Positions 40,801-48,693 of a DNA stretch of 64,000 nucleotides are shown piece by piece. The translations under genes were made by a program, and so were the position numbers. Source of the stretch: Acidovorax delafieldii (GTDB lineage: Bacteria > Pseudomonadota > Gammaproteobacteria > Burkholderiales > Burkholderiaceae_C); NCBI RefSeq assembly GCF_007993815.1, contig NZ_VJWE01000011.1, forward strand, positions 992,001 through 1,056,000. The letters are read 5' to 3'. Within the stretch, counting starts at the first letter, position 1, and each line of letters starts with the position of its first letter. Under the pieces are notes generated by a model. The model was given only the letters and a program-made list of their open reading frames with translations. It was not told where the DNA came from and did no database searches.

Positions 40801-42782
40801 CGACGCTCAGCGGGCCACAGGTCGAGCATCGACATGTTCAGCAGCTCGGCTTCGGTGTAGCCGTAGTGGCGCTCCATTGACCGGTTGACGGCCTGCAGCT
40901 GCAGGGTTTCACGGTCATACACCCACATGGGATGCGGGTGCTCGTCAAACAGCATGCGGTATTGCTGCTCGGACGCATGCAGCTGCCCCGCCACATGCCG
41001 CAACTGCACCATGGCACCCAGGGACTCGGTCAGTATCTCCAGGTGCGCCACATCGCGGCGCGAAAATGCATTGACCTTGTCCGACGTGACCTTGAGCGAC
41101 CCGACGATGGCGTCGCCACTGCGCAGCGGAACCGCCATGACCGACCGTACGCCGTGGCGGTGGGGCATCGAAGCCATGTCCCAGCCCTCGGCCTCGGTGT
41201 CGTTGCACACCACGGTCTGGCCCTTGCTGAGCGCAGGCCAGAGCAGGCTCTGGTCCACTGGCAGCAGGTTGCCCACCGGGCGCACGTGGTCACCGGCCGC
41301 GGCTTGCGCCACCAGCTGGCGGCCTTGCAGCAGCTCCACCATGGCGCCGCGCGCTTCGGTCTGGCGCAGCACGGTGCTGGCCACCAGCTGCAGCACCTCG
41401 GGCAGCGGCATGTCCAGCGACGAAATGCGCTGCTGCACCTGCAGCAGCTCGGCATGGTTCTGTGCGTCGCGCTGGGCGTCCAGGTCGGCCAGCTTTTGCG
41501 CGCTGATGTCGGTCATGCCGCCCACCATGCGCACGGCCTTGCCCTGCAGGTCGCGGATCAGGAAGCCCCGGTCCAGCACCCAGGCATAGCTGCCGTCCTG
41601 GCGGCGAAAGCGGTATTCGTCCGACCAGTGGTTGGCCGTGCCGTCGATGGCTGCATGGATGCCTTCGAGCACTTCTTCGCTGTCATCGGGGTGCAGCCGC
41701 AAGGTCCACGAGGTGCTGTCGGGCGGCAACTGGTCGAGTGGCACACCGAACAGGGTCTGCATGCCTTCGTTCCACCACATGGCATCGGTGTGCAGGTTCC
41801 AGTCCCACACCGCGTCGGCGGTGGCGCGTGAGACCAGGTGAAAGCGCTCTTCGCTTTCACGGCGGGCCTGCCGGGCCTGGTGCTGGGCCGAGATGTCCTG
41901 AAACGCCCCCTGTATCCGCACGATGCGGCCCTCGGCGTCGCGCACCGCCTGCCCGGTGGTGCGCACCCAGAAGTGCCGACCCGCCAGTGTGACAAGTTCT
42001 GCCTCCAGGTCAAACGGTGTGCCGTGGCGGATGCAACTCTCAAACGCTGCCAACATGGCCTGCCGGTGCGGGGGCAGGTACAGCTCCATGATCTGTTCCA
42101 CCGAGCCCATGCGTCCCGCAATGCCGAAGGCGGCGGCGATCTCCTGCGACCAGTTCAGCTGCAGGCTGGGCAGCTCCACGATCCACCCGCCAATGCGGGC
42201 CATCTGCCCGGCCACGCGCAGGGTCTCGCTCTGGGCCAGCAGTTCGGCATGCATCTTGTCGCGCTGCTGCACCAGGTCGGCCAGCACCTGCTTTTGGCGG
42301 CGCAGCTCCAGCTGCACCATGGCCTGCTCGGCCAGTATGCGCAGGCCCTCCAGCTGCTCGGCCTCGATGTGCCGGGGGATGGAGTCCAGCACCGCCAGCG
42401 TGCCCAGCGCCTGCCCCTCGGGGGTGACCAGCGGCACACAGGCGTAAAAGCGCACATGGGGGTCCTGCGTGACCAGCGGGTTGTGGGCAAAAACCGGGTG
42501 CTTGTGGGTGTCGTTGACCACCATGGGCTCGCGGCTGCCGCTCAGTGCATGCGCGCAGAACGCAATCGCGCGCTCGGTCTCCTTGAACGGTACACCCACT
42601 GCGGCCTTGAACCACTGCCGGTCGCTGTCCACGAAGTTGACCACCGCCATGGGGCACTGGCATACACGCGCAGCCAGCGTGGCCAGCTGGTCAAAGCTGT
42701 CTTCCGCCGGGGTGTCGAGGATCGCGTAAGACTGCAGTGCCTGGAGCCGGGCGGCCTCTGCGGTGGCTTGCGCTGGTGGCAT
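37890..42782 (-). CDS. Giant GAF/PAS-GGDEF-EAL cyclic-di-GMP protein
   Basis: The 1630-residue soluble product has no clear membrane segment. Approximate order: GAF 15-165 (AILDTPAEDSFDQLATLAAR), PAS 190-300, PAS 310-435 (ADAVWDWNLHTDAMWWN), GAF 450-600, PAS 605-725 (MLFDEHPHPMWVYDRET), GAF 740-890, GAF 905-1080, PAS 1075-1200, GGDEF 1205-1365 and EAL 1375-1625. The cyclase motif RLGGDEF is intact and has the inhibitory site RSVD five residues before it. The EAL motif (GVEALVRW), DFGTGYSSL and EGVET are intact, so both synthesis and breakdown of c-di-GMP are possible. GGTGGA precedes the ATG at 42782; the in-frame 57-codon extension upstream is unconvincing. Confidence 0.93.
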   Translation of the reverse strand: MPPAQATAEAARLQALQSYAILDTPAEDSFDQLATLAARVCQCPMAVVNFVDSDRQWFKAAVGVPFKETERAIAFCAHALSGSREPMVVNDTHKHPVFAHNPLVTQDPHVRFYACVPLVTPEGQALGTLAVLDSIPRHIEAEQLEGLRILAEQAMVQLELRRQKQVLADLVQQRDKMHAELLAQSETLRVAGQMARIGGWIVELPSLQLNWSQEIAAAFGIAGRMGSVEQIMELYLPPHRQAMLAAFESCIRHGTPFDLEAELVTLAGRHFWVRTTGQAVRDAEGRIVRIQGAFQDISAQHQARQARRESEERFHLVSRATADAVWDWNLHTDAMWWNEGMQTLFGVPLDQLPPDSTSWTLRLHPDDSEEVLEGIHAAIDGTANHWSDEYRFRRQDGSYAWVLDRGFLIRDLQGKAVRMVGGMTDISAQKLADLDAQRDAQNHAELLQVQQRISSLDMPLPEVLQLVASTVLRQTEARGAMVELLQGRQLVAQAAAGDHVRPVGNLLPVDQSLLWPALSKGQTVVCNDTEAEGWDMASMPHRHGVRSVMAVPLRSGDAIVGSLKVTSDKVNAFSRRDVAHLEILTESLGAMVQLRHVAGQLHASEQQYRMLFDEHPHPMWVYDRETLQLQAVNRSMERHYGYTEAELLNMSMLDLWPAERRPNVEANIRAVPMEQRNTPVISRHIKKDGSFMDVEITAGSISFNGRPARQVLATDVTERLRTERELARMGRAQRLLSACNETLVRATSEAALLQAICQIAVDIGGYRMGWVGFALDDERKSIRPVAHAGYNQNYLENLQLSWSADDPYGRGPAGIAVRTGQPVIVQDIRTEGDFADWTERMLEHGFHGVICLPLREHARDHAQDRSFGLLYLYAPDVLQISPEEAALLQELSNDLAIGITSLRAHKAQQRLQASVLKVAAAVSASTGTEFFVQLVRNMADALDAQGGCVVRLLPHSQDQAPRVVTLAAVLDGQMLPNDEYSLTGTPSLLLMSQRTHVVTDKVQQLYPEAPVLRAVGAQAYVGQQLCNADGEVVGIVFVLFRHAIADTDFITSTLQIFASRASAEIERQLADIRIRHQASLLDKAQDAILVRDLDHRIIFWNKSAERLYGWSQLQALGQSIETLLYEDPTHFRHATQTVLEQGEWTGEIVQRHRDGSTIEVEGRWTLVRGDDGQPQSILAINTDIRQRKASEREIQRLAFYDALTGLPNRMLLMDRMHQALATAQRRQQGGALLFIDLDNFKTLNDTLGHDQGDLLLQQVAQRLNTCVRSVDTVARLGGDEFVVMLEELSPKPHELALHARGVGEKILAMLAVPYALQGYQYRSTPSIGIAPFTGEHTTVGELLKQADLAMYQAKTAGRNTLRFFDPDMQAVVTARAGLETDLRSALMQEEFLLHFQPQIHQSGRCVGVEALVRWAHPQRGMVSPAQFIPLAEETGLILPLGRWVLHTACKLLASWQSDPALSHLTMAVNVSSRQFRHASFVDDVARVLAITGAPSAQLKLELTESLLVEDMETTIATMTALRSYGVGFSLDDFGTGYSSLSYLKRMPLDQLKIDQSFVRDLLTDPNDAAIVDTIIGLSRSLGLEVIAEGVETPEQCALLARAGCQLYQGYLFSKALSVDVLDSFLRTSQA

Positions 42783-43091
42783 GGTCAGTCCACCGCGGCG
42801 CCGCTGCGCACGCAGCTGCCCAGCCTGGTCGGTGCGACCAAGCCATGGGTGGCGGGGCGGAGTAGCGTCGGCAAGGCAATCGGGCAGTAGAGGGAGCGTG
42901 CAATGCGGCCGCACCGCGCGCTCAGGTTCACAGCGCCACAAGCACTGTGGCAAAGAGTGTGAATGCTACACCGCACAGTCCTCGCTGGCGACGTGCGCCC
43001 ATGGGGGTTTGTCCCAAAAAACACAGTGTTTTGACCTCGGGCAGTCACCCAGGCAACCTTCGCGCAGCACGAGGCTTGCTAACGTGGCCCC
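42783..43091. other. Divergent intergenic region between the giant sensor and merR genes
   Basis: A 309-base gap. Its merR-proximal part holds the 15-bp palindrome AAAACACAGTGTTTT (43018-43032) abutting TTGACC (43031-43036), with CAACCT 17 bases further on (43054-43059), a plausible regulated promoter. Nothing else was recognised. Confidence 0.5.
43018..43059 (+). promoter_or_regulatory. Possible merR promoter with overlapping palindrome
   Basis: Palindrome AAAACAC-A-GTGTTTT overlaps a -35-like TTGACC. The -10-like CAACCT follows at a 17-base spacing and the ATG is 32 bases beyond. Autoregulation by the MerR protein is an inference. Confidence 0.4.
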
Positions 43092-43547
43092 ATGCAGATT
43101 TCCGAACTCGCGCAACAGGCCTCGGTGTCCGTCCACGCGCTGCGCCACTACGAGCGGCTGGGGCTCATCCACCCCGACCGCCGGGCCAACGGCTACCGCG
43201 ACTATCCGGCCCGCATGCGGCGCGAGGTGGTGTTCATCGCCATGTCCCGCCAGCTGGGCTTCAGCCTGCCGCAGATTGCCCTTCGCCTGGATGAATACCG
43301 CGCTGGCACCCTCGGCATTGACGACATGGTGCAGGCCTTGCAGGCGCGTGTGGACGCGATCGACCAGCAGATCGCTGCGCTGCAGTCCCAAAAATCCACC
43401 GTGCAGGCTCACCAGGCCTGGTTGCGTGGCCAGTTGCTCAAGAAGCAGCGATCAAAAACCCAGGGTCGGCAAACACCCTCGGGCGCAGCCACTGCATCTA
43501 CCAAGCCCTGGCCGCGTGTGCGTGCCCCGTCGGCCCGCAAACCCTAG
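43092..43547 (+). CDS. MerR-family transcriptional regulator
   Basis: A 151-residue regulator with the MerR winged helix at the start (MQISELAQQASVSVHALRHY, then ERLGLIHPDRRANGYRDY) and a coiled-coil dimerisation helix (ALQARVDAIDQQIAALQSQK). It contains no cysteine, so it is not a thiol-based metal sensor; the effector is unknown. The tail is basic and low complexity. It precedes a thioesterase-fold gene by 45 bases on the same strand and may control it. Confidence 0.88.
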   Translation: MQISELAQQASVSVHALRHYERLGLIHPDRRANGYRDYPARMRREVVFIAMSRQLGFSLPQIALRLDEYRAGTLGIDDMVQALQARVDAIDQQIAALQSQKSTVQAHQAWLRGQLLKKQRSKTQGRQTPSGAATASTKPWPRVRAPSARKP

Positions 43548-43592
43548 ACCCCTCGCAGCACCCAAACACCCCATCCCCAGGAGACCCCCACC

Positions 43593-44084
43593 ATGACAGC
43601 CCCACTCACACCCGCGCCCTGCGATGCTTTGTCCAGCGGACCCCGTAGCACCATGGAAACCCTGCAGGCCGTGGTGCTGGCCATGCCGATGGCCCGCACG
43701 CTGGGGCTGCGCTTTGTCCATGCCGAGCCCGGCCGGGTGGAGGTGGAGATACCGGTGAGCGAGGCCTTCAGCTTTCGCCCGGGCCAGTTGCAGGCCACGG
43801 CCGTGTTTGCGGTGGCTGACTTTGCGGCGGTGGCGGCAGCAGGCAGCGTGTTGCCACCCGGCTGGACCAACGCCACAGTGGACACCACCTTGAAAATTGT
43901 GGCCCCTGCCCAGGGCGAGTGCCTGCGGGCGCGGGGACGCGTGGTGGATGCCGGGCGCCTGCTCACCGTCTGTGCCGCCGACGTGTGGGCAGTGGGTGCC
44001 GCCGGCCAGCAGCGGCTGTGCGCTACGCTGCTGGCCACGGCGCGCAACATCGACATGGGGGCCGCGAGACCGCCCCAGGGCTGA
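43593..44084 (+). CDS. Hotdog-fold (PaaI/YigI-like) thioesterase family protein
   Basis: The 163-residue product has the single-hotdog pattern: GLRFVHAEPGRVEVEIPVSE, a central helix region QLQATAVFAVADFAAVAAAG and NATVDTTLKIVAPAQGECLR then ARGRVVDAGRLLTVCAADVW. Members hydrolyse acyl-CoA thioesters, and many are uncharacterised. The catalytic acidic residue expected in the central helix appears as Asp in VADFAA. AGGAG lies upstream of the ATG. Probably cotranscribed with the merR gene. Confidence 0.75.
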   Translation: MTAPLTPAPCDALSSGPRSTMETLQAVVLAMPMARTLGLRFVHAEPGRVEVEIPVSEAFSFRPGQLQATAVFAVADFAAVAAAGSVLPPGWTNATVDTTLKIVAPAQGECLRARGRVVDAGRLLTVCAADVWAVGAAGQQRLCATLLATARNIDMGAARPPQG

Positions 44085-44137
44085 TAGCGCAGCCTGACGC
44101 CAGGCGTGCCAGCCGAGCACAAGGTGCGTCGGGTGTG

Positions 44138-45238
44138 TCAGGCCTTCTGGCGCCGCGCCCGCACTGCTGCTGCCAGTCCTTCAAGGACCGGCACGGTTTG
44201 CGCCATGCTGATGCAGGCATCCGTCACCGACACGCCATGCGCCAGCGGCTGGCCGGGCACGATGTCCTGGCGGCCTTCCTGCAGGTGGCTCTCGATCATC
44301 AGGCCGGTGATGCGTGTGTCGCCTGCGGCAATCTGCTGCGCCACTTCTGCCGCCACGGTGATCTGGCGCTGGTGCTGCTTGCTGCTGTTGGCGTGGCTCA
44401 CGTCAATCATCACCTGCTCGCGCAGGCCGGCGGCCTTGAGCACGGCGCAGGTCGCATCCACATCGGCGGCGCTGTAGTTGGGCTGCTTGCCGCCGCGCAG
44501 GATCACGTGGCAGTCCTGGTTGCCGCGCGTTTCAAAGATCGCGGCCTGGCCCATCTTGGTCATGCCCATGAAGGCGTGCGCGGCACTGGCCGCCAGGATG
44601 GCGTCGCTCGCCACCTTCACGCCACCATCGGTGCCGTTCTTGAAACCCACGGGGCACGACAGGCCGCTGGCCAGCTGCCGGTGACTCTGGCTCTCGGTCG
44701 TGCGCGCGCCGATGGCGCCCCAGCTCACCAGGTCGCTGATGAACTGCGGCGAGAGCAGGTCCAGGAACTCGGTGCCCACGGGCAGGCCCAGCGCCAGCAC
44801 GTCCAGCAGCAGCTGGCGGGCCAGCTCCAGCCCCTCGTTGATGGCAAAGCTGCCATCGAGATGCGGGTCGTTGATGTAGCCCTTCCAGCCCACAGTGGTG
44901 CGCGGCTTTTCAAAGTACACCCGCATCACGATGAGCAGGTCGTCCTGCAGTGCATCGGCCTGTGCTTTCAGCTGGCGTGCATAGTCCATGGTCTGGCCAT
45001 GGTCGTGGATGGAGCAAGGCCCCACCACCACGATCAGCCGGTCGTCCTGCCCATGCAGGATGCGCGAAATGGCAGCGCGGCTGGATTCGACCAGGGTCAG
45101 TGCCGCATCGGGCGTGGGCAGCCATTCCTGCAGCAGCGCCGGTGTGATCAGTGGGCGCACGGCCTTGATGCGCGTGTCATCAATGCGGGTGGTGTCGTGG
45201 GTGGAGATGGGGGTGGCGGAGCGGTGTGCGTGGGTCAT
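44138..45238 (-). CDS. aroG: 3-deoxy-7-phosphoheptulonate (DAHP) synthase, type I
   Basis: This enzyme condenses phosphoenolpyruvate and erythrose-4-phosphate in the first step of the shikimate pathway. The 366-residue product has the PEP-site motifs VVVGPCSIHDHGQTMDYA and KPRTTVGWKGYINDP, then GARTTESQSHRQLASGLSCP, GFKNGTDG, and the metal ligands in DVSHANSS and IESHLQEG. It resembles the E. coli AroF/G/H class (about 350 residues); which feedback type it is cannot be read reliably, so the symbol is generic. The start at 45238 matches the family better than the longer frame, which runs into a dispersed repeat. Confidence 0.94.
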   Translation of the reverse strand: MTHAHRSATPISTHDTTRIDDTRIKAVRPLITPALLQEWLPTPDAALTLVESSRAAISRILHGQDDRLIVVVGPCSIHDHGQTMDYARQLKAQADALQDDLLIVMRVYFEKPRTTVGWKGYINDPHLDGSFAINEGLELARQLLLDVLALGLPVGTEFLDLLSPQFISDLVSWGAIGARTTESQSHRQLASGLSCPVGFKNGTDGGVKVASDAILAASAAHAFMGMTKMGQAAIFETRGNQDCHVILRGGKQPNYSAADVDATCAVLKAAGLREQVMIDVSHANSSKQHQRQITVAAEVAQQIAAGDTRITGLMIESHLQEGRQDIVPGQPLAHGVSVTDACISMAQTVPVLEGLAAAVRARRQKA

Positions 45239-45302
45239 GGTGGCCCCGATTGTCGCGGAGCTGGATTCCAGCCCCTTTTGGCGACCGAACCAGTGCATGG
45301 CC

Positions 45303-45412
45303 GTCGGCACTGGCGCGGCCCAGCGCGAGAGACGCAGAGCAAGGGCCGCCCCGCAGCGAATGCGTCGTCCCCTTGGGGGAAGGCGCGCAGCGCCTCAGGG
45401 GGAGCCTCTACG
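45303..45412 (-). repeat. 3'-UTR-type dispersed repeat, copy B
   Basis: On the minus strand it starts within bases of the NlpC/P60 stop codon: CCCCCTGAGGCGCTGCGCGC then CTTCCCCCAAGGGGACGACGC, and GCTGCGGGGCGGCCCTTGCT. The first 28 bases equal copy A at 12182. The C-run/G-run stem is kept but copy A has about 16 extra loop bases. Confidence 0.8.
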
Positions 45413-45914
45413 GCCTGCGGAACGCCGCATTCTGCCGCGCCCAGTGGCGCGACTGCAGGTGGTCCAGCCGCACCGTGCCGCCGGTGGACGGCGCATGCAC
45501 GAACCGCCCTTCGCCCACATAGATGCCCGCGTGGCTGGGCTGGCGGCCCGTGCCAAACACCACCAGGTCGCCTGCACGCAGCTCGCTGCCGTCGATGGGA
45601 TAGCCCCAAGTGTTGAGCTGGGCCACCGTGCGCGGCGGTGGTGTACCCACCTGGTTGCGGTACACATAGCCGATCAGGCCGCTGCAATCAAAGCCGGAGT
45701 CCGGGGTGTTGCCGCCGTAGCGATACGGCGTGCCCACCAGGCCCAGCGCGTGGATGGCAATGTCGTGTGCCTGCTCCGGCGTGAGCGGCGGCGCCGTGCG
45801 TGTGGAAGCCTGCGGTGGCGACGAGGGGGACGGAGGCCGCGATGTACTGCAACCGGCCAGCACCAGCAGGGCGGCGGTGCAGGCGGCAAGGCTCAGGCTG
45901 TGAAAGGCGCGCAT
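45408..45914 (-). CDS. NlpC/P60-family peptidoglycan hydrolase lipoprotein
   Basis: The 168-residue product is exported as a lipoprotein: LSLAACTAALLVLAGCSTSR contains the lipobox LAGC. After a Pro/Ser-rich linker comes an NlpC/P60 domain with the catalytic Cys in SGFDCSGLIGYVY, His in QPSHAGIYVGEG and third polar residue in FVHAPSTGG. Such enzymes cleave D-Glu/meso-DAP stem-peptide bonds in the periplasm; this short form resembles Spr/MepS and YafL. The stop codon touches the dispersed repeat copy B. Confidence 0.92.
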   Translation of the reverse strand: MRAFHSLSLAACTAALLVLAGCSTSRPPSPSSPPQASTRTAPPLTPEQAHDIAIHALGLVGTPYRYGGNTPDSGFDCSGLIGYVYRNQVGTPPPRTVAQLNTWGYPIDGSELRAGDLVVFGTGRQPSHAGIYVGEGRFVHAPSTGGTVRLDHLQSRHWARQNAAFRRP

Positions 45915-46036
45915 GGGCCCGAGGTTACTGGACTTACGCGGCTCCCTGCACTTTACCCAGGCTCCCCAAGGTCTTTGCGCGCCAAGCCTTGCGCAGGCCG
46001 TTGGCAGTGCCTGAGAAAACCCCCTGTCGATCCCCG

Positions 46037-46555
46037 TCAGAACGGGGTATTCCCTGCGGCCTGTTTGTACGCCATGCTGGATGCATCGCTGGCGCGCCGC
46101 ATCGGAATGAATGCAACCCCGCGGGTCTCCACCCTGGGACCCGTTGCCAAAAACCCCATGCGCTCATAGAAGCCCCGGGCATGGGGTGTCGCGTTGACTG
46201 TGATGCCCGGTGCAGGGCCGGTAGCGATATGGGACAGGGCGTGTTGCCACAGTTGCTGCCCGTAGCCAAGTCCCTGGAAAGCCTCGGCCACAAACAGATG
46301 GAACAGGTGGCTGTCCTCCCGCACCACCACGACGCCCGCCAAGGTGTTGTTGCGTGTCCACCCCACCCAGGTCTTGAACGATGGACTCTGCAGCCGTAGC
46401 GCCACCGCATCGGGCTGCAGGGTCTGTAAAAACGCCTCCGCACCACGCCCGTCTTTGTCCAGCGTGAAGAAGTGCGCCACCGACAACGCAAGCGCGCTGA
46501 TGGCGGGCGCATCCCGGGTCGATGCGGTAAGAATTTCCATGCGGGTTTCGGTCAC
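46037..46555 (-). CDS. GNAT-family N-acetyltransferase
   Basis: The 172-residue product has the GNAT acetyl-CoA-binding pattern [20 protein letters not shown] (Q/R-x-x-G-x-G/A form) near residues 85-104 and the C-terminal [16 protein letters not shown]. The acceptor is unknown. Its start codon overlaps the leuA stop by 4 bases, so it is the second gene of the leuA transcript and may share its leucine-dependent control. A second possible start lies 5 codons in. Confidence 0.85.
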   Translation of the reverse strand: MTETRMEILTASTRDAPAISALALSVAHFFTLDKDGRGAEAFLQTLQPDAVALRLQSPSFKTWVGWTRNNTLAGVVVVREDSHLFHLFVAEAFQGLGYGQQLWQHALSHIATGPAPGITVNATPHARGFYERMGFLATGPRVETRGVAFIPMRRASDASSMAYKQAAGNTPF

Positions 46556-48252
46556 TCGGCCAGGGAAGTTGCTTCTGGATGCAACGCAGGCCGCCGCGCC
46601 ATCAACCGGTTGGCCACGCTCACAATCGCTTGCACCGAGGCAGTCACGATGTTGTGGCTGGCGCCTGCCCCAAAGGTGGAACCTGCCACGCCGTCCATGG
46701 CTGCTTCCACAATGGCCATCGCCTGCGCGTTGGCGCCCGTGCCGGTGGCGCGTTCCTCGTAGTGGTCCACCCGCAGTGGCAGACCGAGCGCGTCCACCGT
46801 AGCTGCAATCGGCCCGTTGCCCTGGCCGCGCAGGGTCTGGCGCGTGCCGTCGATGGTCACGTCCAGCTCGATGCCCTGGCCGTCTTCATCGATGCGGTGG
46901 CTGTGGCAGGTGATGGCGGCCTGTACTGTGGCGTGTACGGGTGCCTGCAGGTAAGTGGCCTGGAACAGGCTCCACAACGCGTCGCCCGTCATCTCGCTTT
47001 CGCTCGCGTCCGTCTGGCGCTGCACCACGGCGCTGAACTCCACCTGCATGCGGCGCGGCATCACCACGCCATGTTCACGTTCGAGCAAGAACGCGATGCC
47101 GCCCTTGCCCGACTGGCTGTTCACCCGGATCACGCTGTCATACGTGCGGCCGAGGTCGGCCGGGTCGATGGGCAGGTAGGGCACTTCCCACAAGGCGTTC
47201 GGGTCTTGCGCAGCAAAACCCTTCTTGATCGCGTCCTGGTGCGAGCCCGAAAACGCGGTGAACACCAGGTCGCCCGCATACGGGTGGCGGGGATGCACGG
47301 GCAGCGAGGTGCATTCTTCGGCAATGCGCGCGACCGAGGTGATGTCCGAGAAGTCAAGGTTCGGGTGTACGCCCTGCGTGTACATGTTGAGCGCCAAGGT
47401 CACGATGTCCACGTTGCCGCAGCGCTCACCGTTGCCAAAGAGGCAGCCTTCCACACGGTCGGCACCGGCCATCATGGCCAACTCGGCCGCCGCCACGCCC
47501 GTGCCCCGGTCGTTGTGCGGGTGCACCGACAAGACGATGTGCTCGCGTGGCGACAAGTGGCGATCCATCCACTCGATCTGGTCGGCAAACACGTTGGGCG
47601 TGGCGTTTTCCACGGTGGTGGGCAGGTTGATGATGATGGGGCGGCCAGGGCCCGCATTCCATGCTGCAACCGCCGTCTGGCAGGCCTTGAGGGACACGCT
47701 GAGTTCGGTGGCGCTGAAGGTTTCGGGCGAGTACTGCAGGGTCCACTGCGTTTCGGGCTGTGCGTCGGTGAGCTGCTTGAGGTAGCCCACATGGTGCGCG
47801 ATGAGCTGCATCACCTGCGTCACGTTCATGCCAAAAACGATGCGGCGCCACGCGGGCGCGGTGGCGTTGTACAAGTGGACGATGGCACGGGGTGCGCCTT
47901 TCACGGCCTCCACGGTGCGTGCGATCAGGTCCTCGCGCGACTGGGTCATGACCATGATGGTGACATCGTCGGGGATGAGGTTTTCGTCGATGAGGCGGCG
48001 CACAAAGTCGAAATCGATTTGCGACGCGGCCGGAAAGCCGACTTCGATCTCCTTGAAGCCGATACGCACCAGCTCGTGAAAGAGCTTCATCTTGCGCTCG
48101 CCGTTCATCGGCTCGAACAAGGCTTGGTTGCCATCGCGCAGGTCGGTGGAGAGCCACACGGGCGCCTGGGTGATGCTGCGGTTGGGCCATTGGCGGTCGG
48201 CGAGCGCAATGGGGGCGATGGGTTGGTATTTGGTGGCGGGCTTGGCAATCAT
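46552..48252 (-). CDS. leuA: 2-isopropylmalate synthase LeuA
   Basis: LeuA condenses acetyl-CoA with 2-ketoisovalerate, the committed step of leucine synthesis. The 566-residue product shows the HMGL-like barrel motifs [34 protein letters not shown] and the metal His pair in [21 protein letters not shown] and the C-terminal leucine-binding regulatory domain ([20 protein letters not shown] then [11 protein letters not shown]) follow. Length places it in the yeast-like long form (about 560). GGAG lies 6 bases before the ATG at 48252. A 147-base untranslated segment separates it from an upstream CTA-rich leader peptide, suggesting leucine-sensitive attenuation. Confidence 0.96.
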   Translation of the reverse strand: MIAKPATKYQPIAPIALADRQWPNRSITQAPVWLSTDLRDGNQALFEPMNGERKMKLFHELVRIGFKEIEVGFPAASQIDFDFVRRLIDENLIPDDVTIMVMTQSREDLIARTVEAVKGAPRAIVHLYNATAPAWRRIVFGMNVTQVMQLIAHHVGYLKQLTDAQPETQWTLQYSPETFSATELSVSLKACQTAVAAWNAGPGRPIIINLPTTVENATPNVFADQIEWMDRHLSPREHIVLSVHPHNDRGTGVAAAELAMMAGADRVEGCLFGNGERCGNVDIVTLALNMYTQGVHPNLDFSDITSVARIAEECTSLPVHPRHPYAGDLVFTAFSGSHQDAIKKGFAAQDPNALWEVPYLPIDPADLGRTYDSVIRVNSQSGKGGIAFLLEREHGVVMPRRMQVEFSAVVQRQTDASESEMTGDALWSLFQATYLQAPVHATVQAAITCHSHRIDEDGQGIELDVTIDGTRQTLRGQGNGPIAATVDALGLPLRVDHYEERATGTGANAQAMAIVEAAMDGVAGSTFGAGASHNIVTASVQAIVSVANRLMARRPALHPEATSLAE

Positions 48253-48347
48253 GAGGGGCTCCACGAACGGTGTGTGCGGTGTGCCAATCAGGCACGGTGC
48301 ACGGGTCAATCGGAATCGAAAGAAATCAAAACGAATGACATCCCCTG

Positions 48348-48449
48348 CAGCCCTTTGCGTGTGCAAAGGCTGGTTCGCGGGCCGGGGTCAGGGGGAAATC
48401 AGGTGTTGCGCAAAACGGCAACGGTGGCGAACGCAGGCAGACCCCGGCC
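48348..48449 (-). promoter_or_regulatory. Probable leuA leader attenuator
   Basis: On the minus strand GGCCGGGGTC inside the leader-peptide gene (48449-48440) is the exact complement of GACCCCGGCC just past its stop (48389-48380). A downstream hairpin CAGCCTTTGC/GCAAAGGGCTG (48372-48348) follows. There is no tight U-run after the hairpin, so the mechanism (termination or hidden ribosome site) is open. Confidence 0.55.
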
Positions 48450-48497
48450 AGACACTAGGCCTAGCGATAGGGTGGATAGGAACATGCTGCGTTGCAT
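48399..48497 (-). CDS. leuL: leuA leader peptide (CTA-rich, 32 residues)
   Basis: An ATG at 48497 opens a 32-residue peptide, MQRSMFLSTLSLGLVSGRGL then PAFATVAVLRNT, ending in TGA at 48399-48401. Six of 32 codons are leucine. Four of them, clustered in LSTLSLGL, are CTA, a codon that is rare in the neighbouring GC-rich genes. A short leucine-rich ORF just ahead of leuA with rare Leu codons is the hallmark of ribosome-mediated attenuation: scarce charged Leu-tRNA stalls the ribosome and changes the RNA fold. A weak promoter candidate would put transcription start only a few bases before this ATG; a second in-frame ATG lies at 48486. Not reported by ORF callers because of its length. Confidence 0.75.
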   Translation of the reverse strand: MQRSMFLSTLSLGLVSGRGLPAFATVAVLRNT

Positions 48498-48506
48498 AGG
48501 GAACCA

Positions 48507-48536
48507 AAGATAGCACAGCGATGCTGCGGTGCGCAA
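48507..48536 (-). promoter_or_regulatory. Candidate leuA promoter
   Basis: -35-like TTGCGC (48536-48531), 18 bases, -10-like TATCTT (48512-48507). Transcription would start about 3 bases before the leader ATG. A weak match. Confidence 0.35.
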
Positions 48537-48579
48537 CCATTTGCATGAAATCTGCCTATGGCGCTGGTTGTACATGCCT

Positions 48580-48618
48580 AGTTAGCTATTAAATATATAG
48601 CAAATGAGGCTGGTAGCA
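48580..48618 (+). repeat. Dispersed intergenic repeat, copy f (partial)
   Basis: AGTTAGCTATTAAATATATA then GCAAATGAGGCTGGTAGCA. It keeps the AT-rich core but lacks the GCGCTT tail. Confidence 0.4.
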
Positions 48619-48693
48619 TGACGCTCTTGAATGTCTCCAGCTCTGCCACTGCCCATGGCGGCTGGCACGATTGGCCCCGATTCAGGAGATACC

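Noticed and set aside
46001..46050. CCCCGT/ACGGGG hairpin upstream of the NlpC/P60 gene as a GNAT terminator.
   Set aside because: The stem is short and no T-run follows on the minus strand.
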